A stretch of DNA of 64,000 nt from Hordeum vulgare subsp. vulgare. Lineage: Eukaryota; Streptophyta; Magnoliopsida; Poales; Poaceae. Shown piece after piece: positions 33,614-47,099 of the stretch (position 1 is the first letter of the stretch; each line of letters opens with the position of its first letter). The notes under the pieces were generated by a model. That model saw only the letters and a list, made by a program, of their open reading frames with translations. It was not told the origin of the DNA and did not search any database. Location of the stretch: positions 399,107,993 through 399,171,992 of the forward strand of contig NC_058520.1 of the NCBI RefSeq assembly GCF_904849725.1, written 5' to 3'. The translations under genes were made by a program, and so were the position numbers.

Positions 33614-36600
33614 GTGTCCCACTTGCACTAGAGTCAATAATCTAGTTCACATCACTGTGTGATTGTAATGAATCTAACACCCATACAGTTATGGGGTTCG
33701 ATCATGTCTTGCTCGTGAGAGAGGTTTTTAGTCAATGAGTCTAAACCTTTTAGATCCGCGTGTGCTTTAAAAATCTTTATGTCATCCTATAGATGCTGCT
33801 ACCACGCGCCATTTGGAACTATTCCAAATGACTGCTCCACTATACGAATCCGGTTTACTACTTAGAGTTATTCGAATTAGTATCAAAGCTTGCATTGACG
33901 TAACCCTTTACTACGAACTCTTTAATCACCTCCATAATCAAGAAAAATTCCTTAGTTCACTAGTTACTAAGGATAACTTTTGATCGTTGTCCAGTAAACC
34001 ATTCCTGGATCACTTCTGTACCCCTTGACAGATTCATGGCAAGGCACACATCAGATGCGGTACACATCATAGCATACTATAGAGCCTACGACTAAGGCAT
34101 AGGGGACAACCTTCGTCCTTTCTCTTTCTTCTATCGTGGTTGGTCTTTGAGTCTTACTCAAATTCACACCTTACAACTCAGTCAAGACTCCTTCTTTGCT
34201 GATCTATTTTGAACTCCTTCAAAAATTTGTCAAGGCATGCATTTCATTGAAAGTTCTGTTAAGTGTTTTAATCTATCTCTATAGATCTTGATGCTCAATG
34301 TTCAAGTAGCTCTACCCAGGTTTTCCTTTGAAAAACTCCTTTCAAACAACCCTTTATGCTTTCCAGAAATTCTACATTACTTCCGATCAACAATATGTCA
34401 ACCACATATACTTATCAGAAATTATATAGTGCTCCCACTCACTTCTTTGGAAATACAAGTTTCTCATAAACCTTGTATAAACCCAAAAGCTTTGATCATC
34501 TCATCAAAGCATATATTCCAACTCCGAGATGCTTGCACCAGTCCATAGAAGGATCGCTGGATCTTGCATACTTGTTAACATCCTTAGGATCGACAAAACC
34601 TTCTGGTTGTATCACATACAACCTTTCCTCAAGGAGACCGTCGAGGAAACAATGTTTTGACATCCTATGTGCAATATTTCATAAATAATGCAACAACTGC
34701 TAACATAATTCCAACAGACTTTTAGCATCGCTATGAGTGAGAAAGTCTCATCATAATAAACTCTTTGAACTTGTTGGAAACATCTTTACAACAAGTCGAG
34801 CTTTCTTAATGGTGACTTTTCACCATCATCATTTGTCTTCCTTTTAAAGATCCATCTGTACTTAATAGTCTTACGACCATCAAGTAGTTCTTCCAAAGTC
34901 TACACTTTGTTTTCATACATGGATCCTCTCTCGGATTTCATGGCATCCAGCCATTTGGCAGAATCTGGGCCCACCATCGCTTCTCCATAGCTCGTAGGTT
35001 CATTGTTGTCCAACAACATGACCTCCAAGACAGGGTTACCGTACCACTCTGTAGTAGTATGTGGCCTTGTCGACCTGCGAGGTTTGTAGTAACTTGATCT
35101 GAAGTTTCATGATCACTATCATTAGCTTCCACTTCAATTGGTGTAGGCGCCACACGAACAACTTCATGCGCCCTGCTACACACTAGTTGAAGTGACAGTT
35201 CAATAACCTCATCAAGTTTCCACCATACTCCCACTCAATTCTTTCGAGAGAAATTTTTCCTCGAGAAAGGACCCATTTCGAGAAACAAAAACTTTGCTTC
35301 CGGGTCTGAGATAGGAGGTATACCCAACTGTTTTGGGTGTCCTATGAAGATGCTTTTATCCGCTTTGGGTTCGAGCTTATCAAGCTGAAACTTTTCACAT
35401 AAGCGTCGCAGCCCCAAACTTTTAAGAAACAACAACTTAGGTTTCTCCAAACCATAGTTCATACGGTGTCATCTCAACAGAATTACGTGGTGCCCTATTT
35501 AAAGTGAATGCGGTTGTCTCTAATGCCTAACCCATAAACAATAGTGGTAATTTGATAAGAGACATCATAGTATGCACCGTATCAAATAGGGCACGACTAT
35601 GACGTTCGAACACACCATCACACTATGGTGTTCCAGGTGGCATGATTCACATTGTCTTAATTGTGTACCAAACTCGCAACTCACATGTTCATCTCTATGA
35701 TCATATCACAAAATTTTTATCCTCTTGTCACGACGATCTTCAACTTCACTCTGAAATTATTTGAACCTTTCAATAATTCAGACGTGTGTTTCATCAAGCA
35801 AATACACTATTATCTACTCAAATCATCTGTGAAGTAAGAACATAATGATATCCACTATGTGCCTCGGTACTCATTGGACTGCATACATCAAAATGTATTA
35901 CTTCCAATAAGCAACTTTATTGTTCCATCTTACTGGAAAAATGATGCCTTGAGTCATCTTGCCCATGTGGCACGATTTGCATGTCTCAAGTGATTCAAAA
36001 CCAAGTGAGTCTAAACGATCCATTTGCATGGAGTTTCTTCATGCGTTTACACCAATAGATATGGTTCGCATGTCTCAAACGTTTCAAAAACAAGTGAGCC
36101 CAAAGATCCATCAGTATGGAGCTTCTTCATGCGTTTTATACCAATATGACTCAAGTGGCAGTGCCACAAGTAAGTGGTACTACCATTACTATTTTGTATC
36201 TTTTGGCATCAATATTATGAACATGTGTAACACCAAGATCGAGATTCAATAAACCATTGAAGGTTTTCATTCAAGCAAATAGAATAATCATTATTCTCTT
36301 TAAATGAATAATCGTATTGCAATAAACACCATCTAATCATGTACATGCTCAACGCAAACACCAGATAACACTTATTTAGGTTCAACACTAATCCCGATGG
36401 TAGAGGGAGCGCGCGATGTTTGATCACATCAACCTTGGAAACACTTCCAACACATATTGTCACCTCGCCTTTAGCTAGTCTCCGTTTATTCCGTAGATTT
36501 TATTTCGAGTTACTAACACTTAGCAACCCAACCGGTATCTAATACACTGGTGCTACTAGCAGTACTAGTAAAGTACACATCAATATCATGTATATCCAAT

Positions 36601-38689
36601 ATACATTTGTCGACTTTGCCAGCCTTCTCATCTACCAAGTATCTAGGGTAGTTCCGCCTGAGTGACTGTTCCCCTCATAACAGAAGCACTTAGTCTCGGG
36701 TTTGGGTTCAACCTTGGGTTTCTTCACTAGAGCAGCAACTGGTTTGCCGTTTCATGATGTATCCCTTCTTTCCCTTTCCCTTCTTGAAACTAGTGGTTTT
36801 ACTAACCATCAACAATTGATGCTTCTACTTGATTTCTACTTTCGCGGTGTCAAACATCATGAATAGCTCAAGGATGATCATATCTATCCTTGATATGTTA
36901 TAGTTCATCACGAAGCTTTAGTAGCTTGACGGCAGTGACTTTGGAGAACCATCACTATCTCATCTGGAAAATCAATTCCCACAAGATTTAAGCAATTGTA
37001 GTACTCACACAATCTGAGCACATGCTCAACTATCGAGCTTTTCTCCCTTAATTTGTAGACAAAGAATCTTGTCGGAGGTCTCATACCTCTCAACAAGGGT
37101 ACGAGCCTGAAATCCCACTTTCATATCTTGGAACATCTCATATGTCCCGCGATGTTCGAAACGTCTTCAGTGCCTCAATTCTAAGCCGTTTAAGCATTAT
37201 GCACGGAACTATCATGTAGTCATAAAATACGTGTATGTCAGATGTTCGCAACATCTACAAACGACGCTTGAGGTTCAGCACACCGAGCGATGCATTAAGG
37301 ACATAAGCCTTCTGCGCAGCAATGAGGACAATCCTCAGTTTACGGACCCAGTCCGCATAATTTCTACTATCAACTTTCAACTAAATTTTCTCTAGGAACA
37401 TATCTAAAACAGTAGAGCTATAGCGCAAGCTACAACATAATTTGCAAAGACCTTTTGACTATGTTCATGATATTGAGTTCAATTAATCATATTACTTAAG
37501 AACTCCCACTCAAATAGACATCCCTCTAGTCATTCGAGTGGCGCATGATCCAAATCCACTAACTCAAGTCCGATCATCACGTGAGTTGAGTATAGTTTCA
37601 ATGGTGAACATATCCATGTTGATCATATCAACTATATGATTCATACTCGACATTTCGGTCTCTTGTGTTCCGAGGCCATGTATGTACATGCTAGGCTCGT
37701 CAAGTTTAACCTGAGTGTTCCGCGTGTGCAACTGTTTTGCACCCACTGTATGTGAACGTTGAGTCTATCACACTCGATCATCACGTGGTGTCTCGAAACG
37801 ACGAACTGTCGCAACGGTGCACAGTCGGGGAGAACACAATTTTATCTTGAAATTTAAGTGAGGGATCACCTTATAATGCTACTGTTGTCCTAAGCAAAAT
37901 AAGGTGTATAAAAGGATTAACATCACATGCAAATCATAAGTGACATGATATGGCCGTGAACTTGTGCTTCTTGATCTCCATCACCAAAGCACCGACATGA
38001 TCTCCATCGTCACCGGCGCCACACCATGATCTCCATTATCATGATCTCCATCATCGTGCCGCCATCGAGGTTGTCACGCTATCTATGCTATTACTACTAA
38101 AGCTACCACCTAGCGATATAGTAAAAGCATCTGCAAGCACAAACGTTAGTTTAAAGACAACCCTATGGCTCCTGCCGGTTGCCGTAGCATCGACATGCAA
38201 GTCGATATTTAACTATTACAACATGATCATCTCATACAGCCAATATATCATATCATGTATTTGGTCATATCACATCACATGCATACCCTGCAAAAACAAG
38301 TTAGACGTCCTCTAATTTGTTGTTGCATGTTTTACGTGGCTGCTATGGGTATCTAGTATGATCGCATCTTACTTACGCAAAGCCACAACAGTGATATGCA
38401 AATTGCTATTTAACCTTCTCTAAGGACCGCCTCGGTCAAATCCGATTCAACTAAAGTTGAAGAAACAGACACCAGCCAGTCATCTTTATGCAACAAGTTG
38501 CATGTCTGTCGATGAATCTGGTCTCTTGTAAGCGTACGAGTAAAGTTGGTCCGGGATGCTTCAATCCAACAATACCGTCGAATCAAGAAAAGACTAAGGA
38601 GGGAAGCAAATTGAACATCAACGTCCCACAAACTCTTTTGTGTTCTACTCGAGATATCATCTACGCATGAACCTAGCTCATGATGCCAC
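33614..38689 (-). pseudogene. BARE-like internal region: decayed gag-pol
   Basis: The PPT-like AGTGCAAGTGGGAC abuts the 3' LTR. Recognisable minus-strand remnants, in sense order: Gag near 37096-36908 (KLREKSSIVEHVLRLCEYYN), integrase C-terminus near 35440-35300 (KLEPKADKSIFIGHPK), the integrase-RT linker at about 35230-34940, RT start near 34930-34840 (RKTIKYRWIFKRK), the RT active site at 34408-34391 reading YVVDIL instead of YVDD, and RNase H fragments at 33950-33830 (GYVNASFDTNS). Many stops, frameshifts and internal deletions. The PBS is degenerate at 38688-38676. No functional product. Confidence 0.8.
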
Positions 38690-39046
38690 TTTTAGGGAAC
38701 GTAGCATGGGAAACAAAAAATTTCCTACGCACACGCAATACCGATCCATGGTGATGATCATCTACGGGAGGGGAGAGTGAATCTACATACCCTTGTAGAT
38801 CGCTAAGAGGAAGCCTATATAACGCAATTGATGTAGCGGAACATCTTCGCTATCCAAATCACAACCCGTCCCGCGATCTCATCATGATCCGTCGTGTGAT
38901 TGCATCACGATCCATCCCGATCTAGTGCCGAACGGACGACACCTCCGTGTTCAGCACACGTACAGCTCGACGATCCCCGCCTTCTTGATCCAGCAAGAGG
39001 GATGGAGAGGCAGATGAGCTCTCCACCAGCGTGACAACGCACCGAT
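38690..39046 (-). repeat. BARE-like 5' LTR, segment next to the PBS
   Basis: Matches 31831-32190. The terminal TG is mutated to TT. It stops at the element D insertion; the last five bases are one TSD copy (ccgat). Confidence 0.88.
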
Positions 39047-42000
39047 TGTCGGGACCCTGATCCTATGTCATAAGATCCAAGCTTGTAACACATCACATCA
39101 CTTTGCGGCCTCACGCACGGTAAACTCCATGGCTGCCACCTTACCTTGGCCGGGACCGTTTGCGTCTTTTGGCTCACGTATATGAATATGATGCTAGCGT
39201 TCAAACGACAAAGAACCCGGGTCGACATGACTAGTTATAAACCCAAGTGGTACATCCGTACAGGGACAGTCATACATAACCCAGCAAGGCAGGTGTCGAT
39301 CAACAGCGTGTGTAGACGAGTCATAGCAAGCTACAAGGACTCCATTACACCGCATGACATTTCCCCGAGGGGACAGACACATCAGCAAAGAAGGATACAT
39401 GCCGGTCAATCAATGTGTCTAGAGCAGTAGCAAGCTACCAAGGCTTGATAGAAGCACCAAGAGGCATTTCCCTGTAAAGAGTACTACTAAAGGCACACAA
39501 CTAGGTGTCGAATCCCACACATATAATGCATTTCAAACATACACACATTATGGACGATATGTGTAGATACAACATGGCATCACAACATAACTCTATGACT
39601 CAAGCATTTATTAAAGACTCATAAGAGTCAACATAGTATGATATTACAAACAGGGGTCTCGTGACCCGACACTCAAGTCATACAAACAACAAGCGGAAGC
39701 AAATCATGTCTGGGTACACACATCTACTAGAAGTGGCTGGAAGAGCCTGAAAAGCTACTACGACCCTACCAAAGGAGCCAGACCTCTGTCTGAGATTCCC
39801 AAGCTATTCCGATCAACATCGAACACACCGTGTAGAACATTTTAATGAGTCTAAGTCTTCTCTGCAAAAACATAAATAAAGCAACCGAGAGTACAAAGGC
39901 ACTCAACAAGTCTTACATCAGAACTATCTACATATGCATCATGTTTCAATGAAAGGATTGTGGGGTTTGATTGCAGCAAGCCAGCTTTGACTCTTGGCTA
40001 ACCTGTACTACGACTACAAGTTCTTTCTTTGAGGTGGGATAGTGCACATGAGTCCACATATTCACCAATTCAATACACCACTATGGATCCACTCTCGTCT
40101 CCCTACGAGAAGGCCTTCCATAGCACTCACACTTATCTTGCATGTTTTAGAGTATCCATTTAAATTGTCTATGTACCACGTAATGTTTCCAAGTAGTCCA
40201 TATCCGAGGACGCGGCTATTCAAACAGATTAAATCACCCTGCAGGGGTATACTTCTTCACACACGCTCCCACCACTTATCACCATGTGCACGTGATGCAT
40301 CTCGGCAACCTTCAAGCGGAAGCACTGGCGTGGGTGTCGGCCACGACCGTTAACCACACAAGACCCTAGTCCAGGTTTATCGCCTATTTGAGATTGAGCC
40401 CGCAAGGAAGTCCGGCCGAGGTTTCCTCTACGGCCCCAAATGATGTGCAGAGGGTTCCCAAGCCCACCATCCGGGTGCCACTTGGTACACCGTGCCACTG
40501 TGTATCTACCGTAGTGAAGCCTACCCCGTCGGGCAGAGCTAAACACGGCCACCAACACTTTTCCTACAAACACCAGAAACTAATTGCAACTCCTCGACAG
40601 AGATCTAGGCGATTAATAAGACGAGAGGGTCAATTAAGTATCCCAATGTGTGGTAGTATCTTGTATTGGATAACACACACATAACTCAGTTCTTAAGGAC
40701 GGTCCCAATGAGACAACCCGCCATGTACTCCTACATGGCCTCTCATCGCTACCTTTACCAAATCAGATTCACACCTTTACCCTCACACTATAGGACATGA
40801 ACACAACCATTCCGATACATCATTCAGATGGACCAGACCAGACACGACTCTAAGCATAGCAGGCATTGTAAACAAGCATGGATGAGTAAGCACAACAAGG
40901 CTCAAGAAGTTGCTACTCATGCTAAGTGGTTTCAACTATTTACTGTGACAAAATCAGGTCATGCAGAGGAATGGGTTCAACTACCGATAACATGTACAAT
41001 TGAATCGTGTTTGTCTTGATGCAATAAAAGAGAGCAGGAGCGAGAGACTAGGTTTATATCAATATTCTCAAGGGGGTTTGCTTGCCTGACACGTCTGAAG
41101 ATAGCAATTATTCTTCATCAATGTCAACGATCACATCGTCGGAACCATCATCTACCGGGAGGGAACAACACCGGCAAAGAAAAAAGGAACAACAATCACT
41201 TCACGGAAATGCAACAACATGATGCATGCTCATGACATGAAATGAAAGGTGACAGGGCTAATGTGGCTATCATTTGTTAAGTTGAAGTTGGTTTGAATTA
41301 GGATTCAAACATCACTTCAAGCCGGTATTTTTCCAAGTACTCTTATAATTGATTCGACCTGATGCTCATAACAAATTGTTCCAACATGCATGGGGTTAGT
41401 ATTTTGAGGTACTCATTTGCATTGACCAATGTTTGGTCATAACAATTGAAGTGGAATTCAAATAAGTATCAAATTCCATCTCCAAACTAAATATGAAATT
41501 TATCCTATTCACCATTTTAACTATTTGGTGATGTTAACTTTTTCAAACATGCATGAAAATTCCATAATCAGATTCTTTGGATTTTTCTGATCCTTTTTCA
41601 TATATAAATTATTTCCATGTGAGTTATGTTTTATTTTCTATGAATTTTTGAAGTTTTGCTATTATTCTGGAATTAATTAAAATCAGAAAAGCTATTACTG
41701 TGTCAGGCTGATGTCATCCCTGCGTCAGCAGGTCAACCAGCCGGTCCAGGTCAAACCCTGACCAGTGGGGCCCACTGGTCAGCGACCCAGGGGCTAACCC
41801 CACGCTGACCAGCCCCTAATTGGGGTTTGACCAGGCGTGGGGCCCTCTGGCAGTGGCTCTAAGGCCTGATTAGTGGCGGGTTAAGGTGGCCACGTCAGCC
41901 CCCACCGGAGGGTGGTCGCCGACGACCATAGCTGCGACGGAAGGCTCGCCGGAGACGACCTAAACGGCACTACAGGGCACCAAATCGGGCGCGGTTTGCG

Positions 42001-43341
42001 GCTACGCAAAGCTGGCGAAGCGGCCGATCTGGCAGGGGCATCAGGAGAGGCTAGGGTGGCCGGGAGAGGCGCCGGCGACGAGCTGAGGCGGCGGCCGGGG
42101 CTCTGCCTTGTGCGGGTGGTGGATGCAGGGCATGGGAAGGGCAGCTGACGGGCTCAACACGTTCCTGGCGGCTCCAGGAGCTCGATCCCCAGCTCGAGCA
42201 CGTGGATGGGGGACCACAGCGACGACTACGACATGGACAGCGGCGAGGAGCTCTCGGCCTTGGTGGGGAACAGGGTTACGGTGCACGGGAGAGCGTGGAA
42301 GGAGAGGGGAAAGGAGCAGGGGCTCACTGCGTCTCCTTTTTGGCATCGGGCATACCGGAGAGGGACCCTGGCCGGCGAATCGAGGTGGGGAGCTCCGGCG
42401 ACCGGAGAAGGAAGAAGGTGGCGATGGCGACGCTGCAGTGGCTTGGGTGCTCTGGGAGGTTGACGGTGAGGAGCTTCTCGACGAGGCGGAGCTAATGAGC
42501 TGGTCAGGAAGGCGAGGGGTGGCTGGAGACGAGCTCGAGGCGAGCTTGGAGATCTCGGCAATGGCGGCAACGAGGGAAAGCAGAGAGAGAAGAGGGAACT
42601 GGGGAGAGAAGAGGAGGATGAGCTCGAGGGGGTCTGGGGCATCCCCGGGCGAGGAGATGACGACGGGGACGAGCAGGAGGTGGCAAGCAGGAGGTGGAGC
42701 CAGCGCACGCGCTGCTGCCACGCAACTGCTCGGGGAAGACGACGAGCAGGGGGGGGGAGGCCCTGGTGGGCTGGGCCTGCAGGGGGCGACAGGTAAGCGT
42801 TTCCTTTTTTTCTTCTCTTCTTTCTGTTTTGTTATTTCTAACATTTGTTTTATTTGTTTTGGCTCCAACTAATTCAAAGAAAATAGCTAAACAACTCTGG
42901 GGTGTCATTTGGAATATTTCCAACCCCATGTGAATTTTTCAACATTTTATAAAACTAGGAAGTATTTGAAATCAATTAATTAATTGATTTCAGTGGCTTT
43001 TGAGTTTAAAATAAAATGCCAAAAGTATTTTGAAAATATATATCACCCCTGATATTTTCTTTCCAACATTTATCAAAATGATGGACTTTTATGAAAACCA
43101 TTTTGGTTCATTGATTTGTCACCACTTTTGAATTGTTTTGCATATAGAGTTTCTAGGGTTTCGTTTTGAATATGGAGTAGCTAGGATTTTTCTCTTGTTG
43201 AACCTATTTGGATGTTGTTTGGTGTTAGAGTTTGGTCATCCCCATTTGTAGATCATCCAAATTTGAATCAAATTGATTTGAATGCATTCATGAATGCTTA
43301 CTGATGCAACTAACTACAAGCTATATTCTAGGGCTGTGACA
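39047..43341 (-). repeat. Element D 3' LTR
   Basis: Plus-strand reading TGTCGGGACCC to CTGTGACA. It holds a GC-rich block at about 41700-42790 between AT-rich flanks. Overlapping open frames on both strands of that block are a base-composition effect. No protein domain recognised. Confidence 0.92.
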
Positions 43342-46300
43342 ACTCACCCCCACTAAACAAGAATCTCGTCCCGAGATTCAGGCGTAGTCGGGAAGAGGAA
43401 GAGGGGACACCAAACTATCACAATCTTCACGATCCATTTGCTCCTCCCGAGGACGTTGATTCATCGCACCATGTTGATCTTGACATCTTTGTCTTCGAGG
43501 TCTTCATTTAACACGACGACAAAGGAACAGATAGACTCTACAAGATTCGATCTTCTTGAAGATCGGGCAACTCATTATCAACTCACAGAATGAGACATAG
43601 GAACGTCCCTTGAGCTGAGATACAACACCAAAACACGGATGAGAAAATGAGACATATGACAGAGGTTCAATTGGTAGGCAACAAATCCAGGCTTAAAACA
43701 GATGGTGGCGAGGTTTCAAAGTAGCGAGGATTAAGTTGCCCTTCATACCACAATGGGGCACCTTAGAAGATGACTCATAGAGGTATTCCTTTAAGTGGCA
43801 AAAAGAATTACTTTTGATCCAAATATCATTGGAACTCTTCATACCAAAGTAAGGCAATTCACAAATGATTGTTTGAAGGAATTTGAAAGAATGACATACT
43901 CAGGTTGGAAAGAAACTAGGGTTATAGAACAACTCGGCGAACGGAAGGCACATTCCAAGTATTACCGAGGATATAACCTAGTGTCTGAGCGTGCTCCCAA
44001 GAACTTGAGCATTTCCATATTCATCAAAGTTTACCAACATCCGTGCCAAGGATCTTGGTGACACAACATACTACCATGATGAACAGTGATGGAGGATGCA
44101 GATGCAAAGGAAGACAACACTTCCTCAGATTTCACCTTAGCTGTGCCAAGGGAACGAAATCTGGTTGATCGACCGAGAGACATTTAGCACTCCGCTTCTA
44201 ATGTTCTCCTTGATGTACTAGCACAACCCAATTATAGGTCATGCTTTATACCTAGCACATCAAATATAGGTCGGACTTCGGGCTCAAAGGGGATCCATGA
44301 GGAACAACTTATAAAATAGGTCATACAAAAACCACACGGAAGATGGCTAAGATTGCTGATGCAAGATATTATAATATCAAGTCTTCCGGCTAGGTGTGTT
44401 AGCCATTTCACCACTTTACCGGGTTACATAGAGACCAATATTATAATTCTTGGGAAAGTTCCAACCATTATAACTGCCTGAGATTCAGCTCCGGTTGGTG
44501 ACACGATGCTTCAGACTCAGCATGTCCGAAAATATGGTTTGCAACACAAATCGACGGGATAACGTTGCAAGATTCTCAGGAAATGAACTACGAAAGCCAA
44601 CTCCAAAACATGAGGTGGATTGCAAGACACATGTGAACGCGCTGCCCAAGACAATGATGACCACATGAAAAGTCCTACAACAAAACACTACCGAGTTCTG
44701 GATGGGAACCATTATTGCGGATAACGAAGCCATGTGCAAGTCCATCTGGTACCTTCGGGAATGGCACTTACCTTCTTTTCCTTGAACAAATCAATCAGTG
44801 GCTTGGTGTGCTAGGAGATACATATGGAATCGAGGTAGCTAATCTCTCAGGACATAGAATACTTCGAACATGCATGACTGACTTGAGATGATTCCAAAGA
44901 AAACAAATTAGCTTTTCTCGAATTCACAGCGACAGCTTGCATCAGATGCACATGAATTAGAGGAATTCAATTCTTACACCTAACATATACCTCGTGCACG
45001 AGACACGAAGACAATGTCTACAAATTTTCCAGCACTAGCTTAATGTCCAACATAGATCATGGAACAAATTAGAATGTTGCTGATGGCTCAACAACAATTC
45101 ATCAAGATACCCATATAAATGGATTTTCACAACTATGTGAGCAAGATAATAGCATTGGTCAGATCAAAGAATATAATGGTGTATGCTCAGAGAAATCCAT
45201 GAGTAAGACACTATTACTAAATCTTTTGTTCTGAGTTTGATTTGACAATAGCCCATACTCAAATCAAAATTGAACAAGATAATATATGCAACAATTGATC
45301 ACACGAATCAGCCGATGACAATAACATCTTCTTCAGACTCACACAACAGGAAAAATATCCTTTTTAAATGAGCTAAGTTTAGTCGAAGCTTTTATCTTCC
45401 AACTCTCCAAGTTGTTGTTTAGCTTAACCAACTAGCTCGGGGTATCCAACTCGGATTCTTGGAGAAGATGGCTTATAGAGAAACCAACTTGATCACGAGC
45501 TCTATCATAATAGTTAGGAAAAAACCTGGTAATACTTCCGAGAAGATATTCGGAAAATTACGAACCACCGATATATTATTAAGCTCGGGAACAATCTCGT
45601 TTTCCAGGGCAAGATGATGTGATCAATAGAGCGAGGGATTGACACAATTCTAACCCATCGATCGAAAAGTGCACCATGAAGCATGGACTAGGTAGCACGC
45701 TCAATCTTAGGATGATGATTCAATCACCATCACCATAAGAGTGAAATTATTGTCTATTAGCTACCAAGTAATAACATTGCTAGGAGTATTGGTTTCACAC
45801 ATCATGGTTCACTTGTCGATATTCCGGTTACAATCAACACGGAAACCGAGGGATGAATAATGATAGCGAGAAATATCACTACATCAAGAGCTCATAAGAG
45901 ATGGTGCAATTCCCATAATATTCTTGACAAAAGAAGATAATACTCCAAGATAGAACAGAACAAAACCCAGATTGGCATTTTGATCTGCGGATTGCAACTA
46001 CTTCGACCCAATCCAAGAAAAGGATGAGGTACTGGAGTTTACTTCTCCCAGTCAATTGGAAATAGCACAACTTGAAAAACCACAGGAATAGAAGACATTG
46101 ATAACAAGAATGCACAACTACGCTTGACTAACCTCTCAATGATGAGGGTCAAAATACAACTAGATAGGGCCAACTCAAGAGCACATGATTTCTTGAGTTA
46201 TGGATGCATGTATTAGAATGTCGAACGAGTTCAACATAATTCTTCCACATAACCCATGCAGAAGGGGGAAGTAGGCAGAATCACAATATGAAGTAGAGAA

Positions 46301-47099
46301 CTCATCACGAGCACTCTTGTTATGGTCTTTAGTTCACGAAGAACTACTGCCAAAGATGATTCATGGTGTTGGAAGAATGATATACCATGAACCTTGGGAA
46401 CTACAACAGGGTTATTAATCATTCTAAAGGAACTAGCAACACTATCAACAGAGATGAGCAGAATGATCCTTGGATTCAAAGACCCAGAAATAGAATACCT
46501 AAAAACTAAATAACATCATGAGATGTTTTCGAAGATGATGGCCCGAACTATCGCACTGGAAGACATAGCACACATCTAGATTATTGGGTAGTTTTCGGAG
46601 TAACATGTTTTCCTAATACTTCAACAAAACGTCGAGGTAATAGAGTACCTCAACACAATTATTAGTGTGCTTTGTCCGGCCAAAAGACATTGGGAAAAGA
46701 GGAAGGAATTCGCAATCGCATCAGACTATTTGGGAACTTTGGAAAACTCGGACAGTTTAGCGGCTGTACGGGCATGAAATATGAGGCAACCTGCAAGAAA
46801 ACTAACAACATAACAATTGAATTCTTATGGAGACACTGATCCAGGAAGACAACAACTTTTCTATAAATCTCCAGCATAGTAACTCGTCATCCTAATGAAT
46901 AGATAAGACAGCCTAATTCTTAAACCCCGTAGAATTAAGAAGATGGTGACTCAGAATAAGAATGACACAAGGAAAGGAGTAAAAGAGCCTTAAGTTCCCT
47001 TCCACAAACAATTCCCTTATATAACTAAAGAGTTGCTAGACTCAACATCGACCAGTTTTGCTTGGTTATCCTACAGGCAGTCAAGCTCTGATACCAAGC
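43342..47099 (-). other. Element D internal region, non-coding
   Basis: The longest open frames are under 90 codons and I recognise no Gag, protease, RT, RNase H or integrase motif on either strand. The PPT side is at 43342-43382, the PBS side at 47084-47096. It looks like a large retrotransposon derivative that relies on another element's proteins. Confidence 0.75.
47084..47096 (-). other. D primer binding site (tRNA-iMet)
   Basis: Minus-strand TGGTATCAGAGCT, three bases inside the LTR edge at 47100. Confidence 0.9.

Noticed and set aside
39194..39430. Frames repeated at 39146-39430 and 47166-47483
   Set aside because: They repeat because both lie in the D LTRs. Frames are short, occur on both strands and match no protein family I know.
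42041..42872. Long overlapping open frames on both strands in the GC-rich block (also 50093-50909)
   Set aside because: They lie inside the element D LTRs, occur on both strands and in several frames at once, and are low-complexity Pro/Ser/Arg/Gly. This is a base-composition effect.
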